NCBI GenBank assembly: GCA_023423655.1
Contig: JAFAFE010000002.1
Coordinates: forward strand, 1 to 64,000
DNA: 64,000 nucleotides
Origin: Pseudomonadota bacterium
Lineage (GTDB): Bacteria; Pseudomonadota; Alphaproteobacteria; Sphingomonadales; Sphingomonadaceae
Reading direction: 5' to 3'
The position numbers and the translations under genes were made by a program. The number at the start of each line of letters is the position of its first letter. Position 1 is the stretch's first letter. Positions 8,229-17,026 of the stretch are shown in pieces. The notes below the pieces were generated by a model, which was not told where the DNA came from, ran no database searches, and was given only the letters and a program-made list of their open reading frames with translations.

Positions 8229-9513
8229 TGCGGGTGCGCCGGGTTTTGCCGATGATTTTAATGCGCTCGTCAACGGGCGGCGCGAAAGCGATGCCGATGT
8301 GGCGCGCGATGTAGCGCAAATCATCGCGGCGGTGCGCGAACAGGGCGACGCGGCAGTGGCCGACTATACGCGCCGTTTTGACAATCATGATCTCGACGCC
8401 GACGGCTGGCAGGTCGACCCCGCTCTATGTGCCAAGGCACGCGATGAACTCCCCAAGGATTTGCGCGAGGCGCTCGAATTGGCGGCGGAACGCATCGAGA
8501 CTTTCCACGAGAAGCAGAAGCCGCAGGATAGCTGGACGACCGACAGTATCGGCGCAACGCTTGGTAGTCGTTGGACGCCGGTGGACGCGGCGGGCGTCTA
8601 TGTGCCGGGCGGCCGCGCGGCCTATCCCAGCTCGCTGCTCATGAACGCTATCCCGGCCAAAGTGGCGGGGGTCGAGCGGATTGTCATGGCGACACCGACC
8701 CGCGACAGCGCGCTTAATCCGGCGGTGATGGCCGCCGCAGCGATAGCGGGCGTCGAGGAAATCTGGTGCATCGGCGGCGCGCAAGCGGTGGCCGCGCTTG
8801 CCTATGGAACGGAAAAAATTCGTAGCGTCGATGTAATAACCGGCCCCGGTAACGCGTGGGTCGCCGAAGCCAAGCGCCAGCTTTATGGCGTGGTCGGCAT
8901 CGACATGGTGGCGGGGCCGAGCGAAATTGTGGTGGTCGCGGACAAGCATAATAATCCGGACTGGATCGCGGCGGATTTGCTGAGCCAGGCCGAACATGAC
9001 CCGACCAGCCAGTCGATCCTGTTCACCGATGATGCCGCTTTTGCCGATGCAGTGATAGCGGCGGTCGAGCGGATCATCCCTGCTTTGGCGACCGCAACCA
9101 CGGCGCAGACTAGCTGGGCGGCCTATGGTGCCGTCGTACTGGTGCCGACGCTGGAAGCGGCAATGCCGCTCGTCAATGCGCTCGCGCCCGAACATCTGGA
9201 ACTGGCAACTGACAATCCCGATGCGCTGTTTGCGCAAGTGAAACATGCGGGATCGGTCTTTCTTGGCCGCATGACGCCCGAAGCGATTGGCGATTATGTT
9301 GCGGGGCCGAACCATGTGTTGCCGACGGGACGCCGCGCGCGCTTTTCTTCGGGCCTGTCGGTCACCGATTTTATGAAGCGCACCAGCTTCCTGTCGCTCG
9401 ATGATGCGGCACTTGCAGCCATTGGTCCGGCAGCGGTCACGCTTGCCGAAGCCGAGGGGCTGCCCGCCCACGCTTTATCGGTCGCGCAGCGGCTGGCCCC
9501 CTCACAAGCATAA
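8215..9513 (+). CDS. hisD: Histidinol dehydrogenase
   Basis: Catalyses the last two steps of histidine synthesis, oxidising histidinol to histidine with two NAD and a zinc ion. The 432-residue length is normal. Recognisable blocks are WTPVDAAGVYVPGGRAAYPS, IWCIGGAQAVAALAYGT, ITGPGNAWVAEAKRQL, DMVAGPSEIVVVAD, LSQAEHDP (zinc and catalytic residues) and GPNHVLPTGRRARFSSGL. Start ATG 8215 lies inside the hisG 3' end. The next gene follows after 10 bp. Confidence 0.96.
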   Translation: MLRLDAGAPGFADDFNALVNGRRESDADVARDVAQIIAAVREQGDAAVADYTRRFDNHDLDADGWQVDPALCAKARDELPKDLREALELAAERIETFHEKQKPQDSWTTDSIGATLGSRWTPVDAAGVYVPGGRAAYPSSLLMNAIPAKVAGVERIVMATPTRDSALNPAVMAAAAIAGVEEIWCIGGAQAVAALAYGTEKIRSVDVITGPGNAWVAEAKRQLYGVVGIDMVAGPSEIVVVADKHNNPDWIAADLLSQAEHDPTSQSILFTDDAAFADAVIAAVERIIPALATATTAQTSWAAYGAVVLVPTLEAAMPLVNALAPEHLELATDNPDALFAQVKHAGSVFLGRMTPEAIGDYVAGPNHVLPTGRRARFSSGLSVTDFMKRTSFLSLDDAALAAIGPAAVTLAEAEGLPAHALSVAQRLAPSQA

Positions 9514-9523
9514 GGATATATCC

Positions 9524-10045
9524 ATGAGTTTCTCCCTTTATGACGCGGTCGTGCCGTCCAACCTGCAGATTTTGGGCGCGGTGGCGGCTATTGTCGACAA
9601 AGCGGAACGCTGGTGCGCGGAAAACGGGCATGAGGCCGACAAGGTCATCGGCGCGCGGTTGGCCGACGATATGTTGCCCTTTGCCTATCAGGTGAAATCC
9701 ACCGCTTTCCATTCGGCAGGCGCACTGGAAGGCGCGCGCGAAGGGCTGTTTTCGCCCGACTTTACGCCGCCGCCGGGCGATTTTGCAGGACTGAAGGCCA
9801 GACTGGCCGACGCGATTGCGGCACTTGAAGCTGTCACCCCCGACGAAGTGAACGCGCTTGCGGACCGCGAGGTGGTATTTGCAATCGGCGATATCCGGAT
9901 GCCGTTTACCGGCGCAAACTTCCTGCTGTCTTTTTCGCAGCCCAACTTCTATTTCCATGCCACGACCGCTTATGATCTGGTCCGGATGCTTGGCGTTCCG
10001 GTCGGCAAGCGGGACTTTTTGGGCCGTATGAGACTGACTCGATAA
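9524..10045 (+). CDS. DUF1993 family protein
   Basis: A 173-residue soluble protein of the DUF1993 family (DinB/YfiT-like four-helix fold by analogy). Conserved features include the N-terminal SLYDAVVPSNLQILGAV, the middle RLADDMLPFAYQVKSTAFHS and the end SQPNFYFHATTAYDLVRMLGVPVGKRDFLG, whose histidines could bind metal. No reaction is established. Start ATG 9524 has an AAGGATATATCC leader just after hisD, so it belongs to the hisG-hisD transcript. nusB follows after 21 bp. Confidence 0.8.
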   Translation: MSFSLYDAVVPSNLQILGAVAAIVDKAERWCAENGHEADKVIGARLADDMLPFAYQVKSTAFHSAGALEGAREGLFSPDFTPPPGDFAGLKARLADAIAALEAVTPDEVNALADREVVFAIGDIRMPFTGANFLLSFSQPNFYFHATTAYDLVRMLGVPVGKRDFLGRMRLTR

Positions 10046-10066
10046 AAGGCGCTATAACAGGTTGAT

Positions 10067-10516
10067 ATGATGACAAATAAAGCTCAATCCCGCTCGGCAG
10101 CGCGGCTCGCAGCGGTGCAGGCGCTCTACCAGAAAGAGATGGAAGGGACGGCCATTCCTTCGCTGCTCCATGAATTCCACCAGCACCGTTTGGGCGCGAC
10201 CATTGAAGATGTCGAATATGCCGAAGCCGAGGTCGATTTTTTTGACGATCTGGTGACCGGCACCGATGCGCGGCTCGACGAGATTGATGGCGTCGTCGCG
10301 TCCAAACTCAACGCGCAATGGTCGCTGGAGCGGCTCGACAAGCCGATGAAGGCAATCCTGCGCGTCGGCACTTATGAACTGCTCGCGCGCGCCGATGTGC
10401 CGACGGGGAGCGTGATCAGCGAATATGTTGATGTCGCCAAAGCCTTTTACGACAAACGTGAAGCGGGCTTTATCAACGGCCTGCTCGATGCGGTCGCCAA
10501 GGAAGTGCGCGCTTAA
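10067..10516 (+). CDS. nusB: Transcription antitermination factor NusB
   Basis: An all-helical RNA-binding protein that works with NusE (S10) at boxA sites to suppress premature termination, chiefly in rRNA operons. The 149-residue length is typical. Signature blocks are RSAARLAAVQALYQKEM at the N-terminus and AILRVGTYELLARADVPTGS followed by ISEYVDVAKAFYD. It sits between DUF1993 (21 bp) and thiL (41 bp); nusB-thiL adjacency is common in bacteria. Confidence 0.95.
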   Translation: MMTNKAQSRSAARLAAVQALYQKEMEGTAIPSLLHEFHQHRLGATIEDVEYAEAEVDFFDDLVTGTDARLDEIDGVVASKLNAQWSLERLDKPMKAILRVGTYELLARADVPTGSVISEYVDVAKAFYDKREAGFINGLLDAVAKEVRA

Positions 10517-10557
10517 ATCGGGTTTGTGCTGTAGGGTGCAGCCATGAAGAAGCAAGC

Positions 10558-11478
10558 ATGACAGGTGAAAGCCGGTTTATCGACGCCTTAAAGGCCCTTG
10601 CGGTGGACCCGTCCGCGCGGGGCCTCGCTGATGATTGCGCGGTGCTGCCCGATATGCGCGGCGCGCTGGTGCTGACCCATGACATGATTGTGGAAAGCGT
10701 GCATTTCCTTAAAGGCGCTGACCCCGCGGACATTGCCTGGCGGTTGGTGGCGGTCAATCTGTCCGATCTGGCCGCAGCGGGCGCAACGCCGGTGGGCGTG
10801 CTATTAGGCTATAGCCTTGCCGATAGCGACAAATGGGATACGCGCTTTGTCGAAGGGCTGGGCGCGGCGCTCCACCATTTTGCGGTGCCGTTGCTTGGCG
10901 GCGATACGGTGCGGATGCCGCAAGGCGCGGCGCGTGCGTTCGGGCTGACCGCGATAGGCAAGGCAGGCCCCAACGGCGCGCCTTCACGTGCTGGTGCCAA
11001 AGCAGGAGACACCTTATGGGTGACGGGGACCATTGGCGATGCAGGCGCGGGGCTTGCGCTGGCGCATCTAGGGCAGAGCGAACCCGCCGCGCTCCTTGCC
11101 GCGCATAACCGCCCACAACCGAAACTGGTTGAAGGGCAGGCGCTTGGGCCGCTGGTCAGCGCGATGATGGACATATCGGACGGCCTGCTTGTGGATGCGC
11201 GGCGCATGGCGGAGGCAAGCGGGGTATCGCTCCATATCCGGCTCGACGCGGTGCCGCTGTCGGACGCTTATAAAGCTCATGCAGGGGAGGGCATTGAAGC
11301 GCGCCTTGCCGCCGCGACCGCAGGCGATGACTATCAACTCCTGTTCACCTTGGGCGAAGGGCTGGTCCCGCCGGTCGATGCGACCGCCATCGGCCATGTC
11401 GCGGGCGGGGCAGGCTTGTCGCTCAGCGTTGTGGGCGAGGCCCTGCCCCTACCCGACAGGCTCGGCTACCAGCATTAA
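10558..11478 (+). CDS. thiL: Thiamine-monophosphate kinase
   Basis: Phosphorylates thiamine monophosphate to the active cofactor thiamine pyrophosphate using ATP. The 306-residue protein shows the PurM/ThiL fold. Near the start are DDCAVLPDMRGALVLTHDMIVESVHF (ATP and magnesium ligands), then NLSDLAAAGATPVGVLL, GGDTVRMPQG and MMDISDGLLVDARRMAEASG. The GSRFIDALK-type N-terminus (ESRFIDALKAL) fixes ATG 10558. It is the likely last gene of the his-nusB operon; 238 bp separate it from hppA. Confidence 0.95.
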   Translation: MTGESRFIDALKALAVDPSARGLADDCAVLPDMRGALVLTHDMIVESVHFLKGADPADIAWRLVAVNLSDLAAAGATPVGVLLGYSLADSDKWDTRFVEGLGAALHHFAVPLLGGDTVRMPQGAARAFGLTAIGKAGPNGAPSRAGAKAGDTLWVTGTIGDAGAGLALAHLGQSEPAALLAAHNRPQPKLVEGQALGPLVSAMMDISDGLLVDARRMAEASGVSLHIRLDAVPLSDAYKAHAGEGIEARLAAATAGDDYQLLFTLGEGLVPPVDATAIGHVAGGAGLSLSVVGEALPLPDRLGYQH

Positions 11479-11716
11479 GCGCAAGCCCGCTCCCTGACAC
11501 ACACACACAGGCCGCGCACCCGCGCTTCCGCAGCGGCACCCCCCACGGCTTCCCACGGCCGCCCGCGCAAAAAACAAATTGTTCGGGCTTGCTCTACTGT
11601 AACTTTCCCCGCATAGATTGCGTTGTAGAGATAATAATCAAATGGCGGGGATCTAAAAAGCCGGCCTCAAAGCCTGCGGTTTCCCGCACTTTACAAAAGG
11701 GGAAGGAAATCAACAC
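11479..11716. other. Intergenic leader region of hppA
   Basis: The 238 bp between thiL and hppA contain a short CA-dinucleotide run (about 11499-11511) and end with a strong purine-rich ribosome binding site (GGGGAAGGAAA) before ATG 11717. A promoter for hppA is expected here, but I could not pin down its boxes. I saw no coding sequence. Confidence 0.45.
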
Positions 11717-13822
11717 ATGAATGTGGTTTTGATTGCCATTGCCTGTGGGCTCGCCGCAGTGATTTATGGCTTTGTGACCCGCGCGCAGATTATGCGCTCC
11801 GATGCGGGCAATGAAAAAATGCAGGAAATTGCCGGAGCCATTCAGGAGGGCGCACGCGCCTATCTGGGTCGCCAATATCGCACCATCGCCATTGTCGGCG
11901 TGGTGGTGGCCGTGCTGGTCGGTATCTTTCTGGGTCCGCTATCCGCCATCGGTTTTGCGCTTGGCGCGATCTTGTCGGGCGTGGCTGGTTTTATCGGCAT
12001 GAATATTTCGGTGCAGTCGAACGTGCGCACCGCTGCCGCCGCGCAGTCGGGCTTGCAGCAGGGCTTGACCCTCGCTTTCAGGGCCGGTGCGATTACCGGG
12101 ATGCTGGTGGCAGGCCTCGCTCTCCTCGCGATTGCAGGCTTTTTCTACTATCTTGTGGGTGTTGCAGGCCATGCGCCGGGCAGCCGCACAGTGGTTGATG
12201 CGCTGGTCGCGCTTGCCTTCGGCGCATCGTTAATTTCCATTTTTGCGCGTCTGGGCGGTGGTATCTTTACCAAAGCGGCCGACGTTGGCGCTGACCTTGT
12301 CGGCAAGGTCGAAGCTGGTATCCCCGAAGATGACCCGCGCAACCCTGCGGTGATTGCGGACAATGTCGGCGATAATGTCGGCGATTGCGCAGGCATGGCG
12401 GCGGACCTTTTCGAAACCTATGTCGTGACCGTGGGCGCAACCATGGTGTTGCTCGCATTGTTGATGAAGGATGCAGGCGATATGCTGCTTCCGCTCATGT
12501 CCTTGCCGCTTCTGGTCGGCGGGGTGTGCATCATCACCTCGATTATCGGCACCTATTTCGTCCGTTTGGGCGGTGGCACCAACATTATGGGGGCCATGTA
12601 TAAAGGCTTCCTCGTGACCGCCTTGCTGTCAATCCCCGCCATCTGGTTTGCAAGCCAATATGTGCTGGGTGATTTGAACAGCGCGATTGCGGGCCCCGAT
12701 GGCAGCAGCTTTACTGGCATGAGCCTGTTCTGGTGCATGATGCTGGGCCTGGTAGTGACTGGCCTCATTGTGTGGATTACGGAATATTATACCGGCACCA
12801 ACTATCGTCCGGTGCGCTCGATTGCCAAGGCTTCGGAAACCGGCCACGGCACGAACGTCATCCAAGGCCTTGCGATTTCGCTCGAAGCAACCGCGCTGCC
12901 GACCTTGGTCATCTGTGCCGGTATCATCATCGCATACCAGTTGGCGGGCCTCATCGGCATTGCCTTTGCTGCGACCGCAATGCTGGCGCTGGCCGGTATG
13001 GTCGTCGCGCTCGACGCTTATGGTCCGGTGACGGACAATGCGGGCGGGATTGCCGAAATGGCAGGGCTTGACGATTCGGTGCGTGAAAAGACTGACGCGC
13101 TTGATGCGGTGGGCAACACCACCAAGGCCGTCACCAAAGGCTATGCCATCGGTTCGGCAGGCTTGGCAGCGCTGGTGCTGTTTGCGGCCTATACCACCGA
13201 TCTCAAGGAATATTTCGGAGACTTGCAAGTCAATTTCAGCCTCGAAAATCCCTATGTGATCGTGGGCCTGCTGCTCGGCGCGTTGCTCCCTTATCTGTTC
13301 GGGGCGATGGGCATGACCGCTGTTGGCCGCGCTGCGGGCGATGTGGTGAAGGATGTGCGTGAACAATTCAAAGCCAATCCCGGCATCATGGATTATTCAG
13401 TGCGTCCCGATTATGCGCGCACGGTCGACCTTGTGACCAAAGCGGCGATCAAGGAGATGATTATCCCCTCGCTGTTGCCGGTGCTCGCCCCGATTGTCGT
13501 CTATTTCGTGATTACTGCTGTGGCGGGTCAGGAAAACGGCTTTGCGGCTTTGGGTGCCTTGCTCCTTGGCGTGATTGTCGGCGGCCTGTTCGTCGCGCTC
13601 TCGATGACTTCGGGCGGCGGGGCTTGGGACAATGCCAAAAAATATATCGAAGATGGCAATCATGGCGGCAAGGGCTCCGAAGCCCATAAAGCGGCGGTAA
13701 CCGGTGACACGGTTGGCGATCCTTACAAGGACACGGCTGGCCCTGCGGTCAACCCGATGATCAAGATTACCAATATTGTCGCGCTGTTATTGCTCGCTGC
13801 TTTGGCGCACGGAGCCATATAA
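11717..13822 (+). CDS. hppA: Membrane-bound proton-translocating pyrophosphatase
   Basis: Hydrolyses cytoplasmic pyrophosphate and pumps protons across the membrane. At 701 residues with about 15-16 hydrophobic spans it is full length. The substrate-binding motifs are present: DVGADLVGKVEAGIPEDDPR, then NVGDNVGDCAGMAADLFE, and near the end GGAWDNAKKYIE with GDTVGDPYKDTAGPA. The GNTTKAVTKG segment carries lysine where potassium-dependent enzymes have alanine (GNTTAA), so it should be of the potassium-independent class. It is a monocistron with a strong terminator downstream. Confidence 0.96.
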   Translation: MNVVLIAIACGLAAVIYGFVTRAQIMRSDAGNEKMQEIAGAIQEGARAYLGRQYRTIAIVGVVVAVLVGIFLGPLSAIGFALGAILSGVAGFIGMNISVQSNVRTAAAAQSGLQQGLTLAFRAGAITGMLVAGLALLAIAGFFYYLVGVAGHAPGSRTVVDALVALAFGASLISIFARLGGGIFTKAADVGADLVGKVEAGIPEDDPRNPAVIADNVGDNVGDCAGMAADLFETYVVTVGATMVLLALLMKDAGDMLLPLMSLPLLVGGVCIITSIIGTYFVRLGGGTNIMGAMYKGFLVTALLSIPAIWFASQYVLGDLNSAIAGPDGSSFTGMSLFWCMMLGLVVTGLIVWITEYYTGTNYRPVRSIAKASETGHGTNVIQGLAISLEATALPTLVICAGIIIAYQLAGLIGIAFAATAMLALAGMVVALDAYGPVTDNAGGIAEMAGLDDSVREKTDALDAVGNTTKAVTKGYAIGSAGLAALVLFAAYTTDLKEYFGDLQVNFSLENPYVIVGLLLGALLPYLFGAMGMTAVGRAAGDVVKDVREQFKANPGIMDYSVRPDYARTVDLVTKAAIKEMIIPSLLPVLAPIVVYFVITAVAGQENGFAALGALLLGVIVGGLFVALSMTSGGGAWDNAKKYIEDGNHGGKGSEAHKAAVTGDTVGDPYKDTAGPAVNPMIKITNIVALLLLAALAHGAI

Positions 13823-13857
13823 TCCGCGCGCGACACTATTTTTAACACTCTCCTTTC

Positions 13858-13895
13858 AAAGCCCTGTCCGGACATAAACGGGCAGGGCTTTTTTT
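13858..13895 (+). terminator. Rho-independent terminator of hppA
   Basis: A hairpin with arms AAAGCCCTG and CAGGGCTTT, loop of about 16 nt, followed by a run of T, 36 bp after the hppA stop. A classical intrinsic terminator. Confidence 0.9.
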
Positions 13896-14015
13896 GCTGT
13901 TGATATATGTTAACCTGATTGCGCTAGGGCCGCAGTGAATGTGCAACAATAGCGGGGACAGACTCTGTTCAACGGGGTATATGCGCAAGACAGTCACCGT
14001 CCGCTTGGCGAGGCG

Positions 14016-15179
14016 GTGGTTTTGTCGTGCGCTACGCAGACAGCCTATCCCAAACTGACCGTCCACGATCCTTTGTCCGCCCCTTTATCCACGATGCCGG
14101 GGTTGCAAGCGGCGTGGGACCGGTTGGCGGCGGGGGCGGTAGAACCCAATCCCTTTGCCGAAAGCTGGTTCATGCTGCCGGGTTTGCAGCTGTTTGATGG
14201 TGACGCCAAGGCGCGGCTGTTTGCATTGTGGCAAAGCGAAGGAGAATTGGCCGGGTTGATCGCGCTGGCTCCGGCCCGCCGCTATGGTCGTTTTCCGGTA
14301 ACCCATTCGGAAAATTGGGTGCATCCCAATTGTTTCCTCGGAACGCCGCTCATCCTGCCGGGATGGGAGGAGACGTTCTGGGCGGCCTTGCTGGACGCGC
14401 TCGACAAGGCACGCATCGCGCATCCCTTACTCTATCTGGTCGGCATGGTCGAAGAGGGACCGGTTTGCCGTGCGCTAAGCGCCGTAGCCGCGCGCGAGGG
14501 AAGGGGGTGCGACATAGTGCTGCGCGAATCCCGCGCAATGGTGCAAACCGACATTCCCGCGCAAGACTATTGGGACCGCCATGTGCGCGGCAAAAAGCGC
14601 AAGGAATTGCGGCGGCAGGCCGCGCGGCTTGCCGAGCTTGGGCCGATGCGCTTTGAACGGTTGGCTAAAGGCGATGATGTCGATGCCTGGGCGACGCGCT
14701 TCCTTGCTCTCGAACGCACCGGCTGGAAGGGCGAGGAAGGTTCGGCGCTCGGCTCTGACGCGCGCACTGCCGGTTTTTTCCGTGATGTGCTGGAGGGCGC
14801 ACACCGGCGCGGTCAACTTGACGGGCTTACCTTATGGCTGGGCGACAAGCCGATTGCGATGCTGTGCCATTTCCTGAGCGGGCGCGGGGGCTTTTCGTTC
14901 AAAACCGGCTATGACGAAGATTATGCACGCTATTCGCCGGGTGTTCTTATCCAGCGTGAAAATCTGGAATTGCTCGCCGCGCGCGGGCTGGACTGGATTG
15001 ATAGCTGCGCTGCGCAAAATCATTCTATGATCAACAGCCTATGGGCCGAACGGCGCGCGATTGTGCGCATCGCGGTTGCGGTGGGCGGGCCAAGGCACCG
15101 GCTGATCTTCAAAAGCATCCGTGCGCTCGAACGGTTGCGCGCATGGAGCAAGCGGCCAAAGGCGGAGGAAAAGGGGTAG
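14016..15179 (+). CDS. GNAT family N-acetyltransferase (CelD/BcsL-like)
   Basis: A 387-residue protein of the GNAT_6/CelD-like acyltransferase group. Two GNAT-like halves are suggested: an N-terminal segment around FALWQSEGELAGLIALAPARRYGRFPVTH and a C-terminal catalytic half with YWDRHVRGKKRKELRRQ and GGFSFKTGYDEDYARYSPGVLIQ. Proteins of this type are linked to polysaccharide or surface modification, but the acceptor is unknown. The start is probably GTG 14016; no good ATG precedes conserved sequence. It is followed after 2 bp by the cupin-like gene and likely cotranscribed. Confidence 0.75.
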   Translation: MVLSCATQTAYPKLTVHDPLSAPLSTMPGLQAAWDRLAAGAVEPNPFAESWFMLPGLQLFDGDAKARLFALWQSEGELAGLIALAPARRYGRFPVTHSENWVHPNCFLGTPLILPGWEETFWAALLDALDKARIAHPLLYLVGMVEEGPVCRALSAVAAREGRGCDIVLRESRAMVQTDIPAQDYWDRHVRGKKRKELRRQAARLAELGPMRFERLAKGDDVDAWATRFLALERTGWKGEEGSALGSDARTAGFFRDVLEGAHRRGQLDGLTLWLGDKPIAMLCHFLSGRGGFSFKTGYDEDYARYSPGVLIQRENLELLAARGLDWIDSCAAQNHSMINSLWAERRAIVRIAVAVGGPRHRLIFKSIRALERLRAWSKRPKAEEKG

Positions 15180-15181
15180 AT

Positions 15182-16042
15182 ATGACGGCAACCGACCAAC
15201 AGCGGGTGTTCGGCGCAGACGCGCTTGCCGATTTTGCCGCCGCTTATCCTGAAAGCCCGCGCGCGCTGCGCCATAATTTGCACGCGCATGACCTGCTGAC
15301 ATTGGACGCGCTGGCGGACCTGTCGGGGCAGCTTGCACCGTCCGCTATCGAATATAATCGCGGTGATTTGCCGGTCGGCATCGACCCCCACGATATTCCC
15401 GCAAACGGCCTTGCCATCGCCGAAACCATCCGCACGATTGACGATAATGGCTCTTGGATGGTGCTCAAAAATATCGAGACAGTGCCAGCCTATCGCGCGC
15501 TCCTGCTGGCGTTGCTCGGTGAACTGGAACCGACCGTGCGCGCGACGACCGGCGAGATGCTGACGCCGCAAGGGTTCATTTTCATCTCCTCGCCGGGCGC
15601 GGTGACGCCGTTCCATTTCGACCCTGAACATAATATCCTTGTCCACTTGCGCGGTGCCAAGACAATGACCGTCTATCCGGCGGGCGATGCGCGCTTTGCC
15701 GCCGACACTGCGCATGAAAATTACCATGCGGGCGGCCATCGCAACCTTGTTTGGGAGGATGGTTTTGACGGGGCGGGGCTCGCCGTGACACTCACCCCCG
15801 GCGATGCAATCTATGTCCCCGTCATGGCCCCGCACTGGGTCAAGGTAGCGGATAAGGCCGCGATTTCCTTGTCGATTACCTGGCGGTCGGAATGGAGTTA
15901 CCGCGAAGCCGAAGCGCGCCGCACCAACGGGCTTATCCGCAAATGGGGTCTCGCGCCCGCAGCCCCGCCGCGCTGGCCCGACGAAGCGCACGCCAAATCC
16001 TTGCTGTGGCGCGGGCTGCGGCGCTTGAAGCTGGTCCACTGA
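15182..16042 (+). CDS. Cupin-like (JmjC-type) domain protein
   Basis: A 286-residue protein with a cupin/JmjC-like core. The metal-binding motif HFDPEHN gives HxD, and a later APHWV supplies a possible second histidine, with a beta-barrel stretch (DAIYVPVMAPHWVKVADKAAISLSITW) between and after. This suggests an Fe(II)/2-oxoglutarate dioxygenase such as a protein hydroxylase, but the substrate is unknown. Start ATG 15182 is 2 bp after the acetyltransferase stop. The pairing suggests a shared pathway, which is inference. Confidence 0.7.
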   Translation: MTATDQQRVFGADALADFAAAYPESPRALRHNLHAHDLLTLDALADLSGQLAPSAIEYNRGDLPVGIDPHDIPANGLAIAETIRTIDDNGSWMVLKNIETVPAYRALLLALLGELEPTVRATTGEMLTPQGFIFISSPGAVTPFHFDPEHNILVHLRGAKTMTVYPAGDARFAADTAHENYHAGGHRNLVWEDGFDGAGLAVTLTPGDAIYVPVMAPHWVKVADKAAISLSITWRSEWSYREAEARRTNGLIRKWGLAPAAPPRWPDEAHAKSLLWRGLRRLKLVH

Positions 16043-16121
16043 CCCCGCATCCGTCGGGCCACACGACTTTTCTGCGCAAAGACTTTCTTTTTTCCTGCTT
16101 TGGCGTTACAGGCGCGCCAAG

Positions 16122-16135
16122 AATATTCGAATATT
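16122..16135. promoter_or_regulatory. Perfect 14-bp palindrome upstream of infA
   Basis: AATATTCGAATATT is a perfect inverted repeat ending 19 bp before the infA start. It could be an operator or simply part of an AT-rich leader. No regulator can be named. Confidence 0.3.
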
Positions 16136-16154
16136 ACATCTGTAAAAGAGATTT

Positions 16155-16406
16155 ATGGCAAAAGAAGAACTGCTTGAAATGCGCGGCACCGTTGTGGAGC
16201 TTCTCCCCAACGCGATGTTCCGTGTGAAATTGGAAAATGACCATGAAATATTGGGGCATACCGCAGGCAAAATGCGCAAGAACCGCATCCGCGTGCTGGT
16301 GGGCGATGAAGTGCTGGTCGAATTGACGCCCTATGATCTTACCAAGGGCCGCATCACCTACCGCTTCATGCCGGGCCGTGGTGGCCCCGGGCCGTCCTCG
16401 TCGTAA
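16155..16406 (+). CDS. infA: Translation initiation factor IF-1
   Basis: A small OB-fold protein that binds the ribosomal A site and helps select initiator tRNA. The body is canonical (MAKEELLEMRGTVVELLPN, then GHTAGKMRKNRIRVLVGDEV and KGRITYR). At 83 residues it is about 10 longer than the E. coli protein because of a Gly/Pro/Ser tail after GRGG. AAAAGAGATTT before ATG 16155 supplies the ribosome binding site. It heads the infA-maf-RNase-yacG cluster. Confidence 0.97.
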   Translation: MAKEELLEMRGTVVELLPNAMFRVKLENDHEILGHTAGKMRKNRIRVLVGDEVLVELTPYDLTKGRITYRFMPGRGGPGPSSS

Positions 16407-16442
16407 AAGCCGCATTTTTGCGGACGTTTACGGGTTAAGACT

Positions 16443-17018
16443 ATGACGGCGCGGCTGATCCTTGCCTCTTCATCGCCGCGCCGACGCGACCTTTTGGCGC
16501 AGATCGGCGTGACGCCTGACGCCATTCATTCGCCCGACATTGACGAAAGACCGCGCGCTGGCGAATTGCCGCGCCTCTATGCGTTGCGCATGGCCGAAGA
16601 AAAAGCGCAGGCCGTGCCGCGTCCCGAAGGGCATATCGTGCTGGCAGGCGACACCACTGTCGCGCTTGGCCGCCGCATATTGCCGCCTGCCGATACAGAC
16701 ATTATCGTCGCCGACCTCATCGCCAGATTATCGGGCCGCCGCCATCATGTGTGGAGCGCGATTGCGCTCATCGACACCGAAGGGCGGATGCGCAGCCGTG
16801 TCACCGACACGATTGTCCGTTTCAAACGCTTGAGCGATACCGAAATCGCGGCCTATGTCGCGAGCGGCGAAGGGCGCGGCAAAGCGGGCGGCTATGCCAT
16901 TCAAGGCCGCGCTGCGGCGCTTGTTGATTTTATGTCCGGCACCTATACCGGCGTGGTCGGCTTGCCGCTTTACGAAGCGCGCACCTTGCTGCGCTCGGCG
17001 GGCTATCCGGTGGATTGA
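16443..17018 (+). CDS. maf: Maf-family nucleoside triphosphate pyrophosphatase
   Basis: Hydrolyses non-canonical or methylated nucleoside triphosphates (dTTP/UTP or m7GTP depending on subgroup). The 191-residue protein begins with LILASSSPRRRDLLAQIG, the substrate-binding SxSPRR signature. It also has VLAGDTTVALG, LSGRRHHVWSAIAL and KAGGYAIQGRAA. It overlaps or abuts the RNase gene (8 bp between stop and chosen start), in a conserved Sphingomonadales order. The subgroup cannot be assigned from motifs alone. Confidence 0.93.
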   Translation: MTARLILASSSPRRRDLLAQIGVTPDAIHSPDIDERPRAGELPRLYALRMAEEKAQAVPRPEGHIVLAGDTTVALGRRILPPADTDIIVADLIARLSGRRHHVWSAIALIDTEGRMRSRVTDTIVRFKRLSDTEIAAYVASGEGRGKAGGYAIQGRAAALVDFMSGTYTGVVGLPLYEARTLLRSAGYPVD

Positions 17019-17026
17019 AGCGCATA

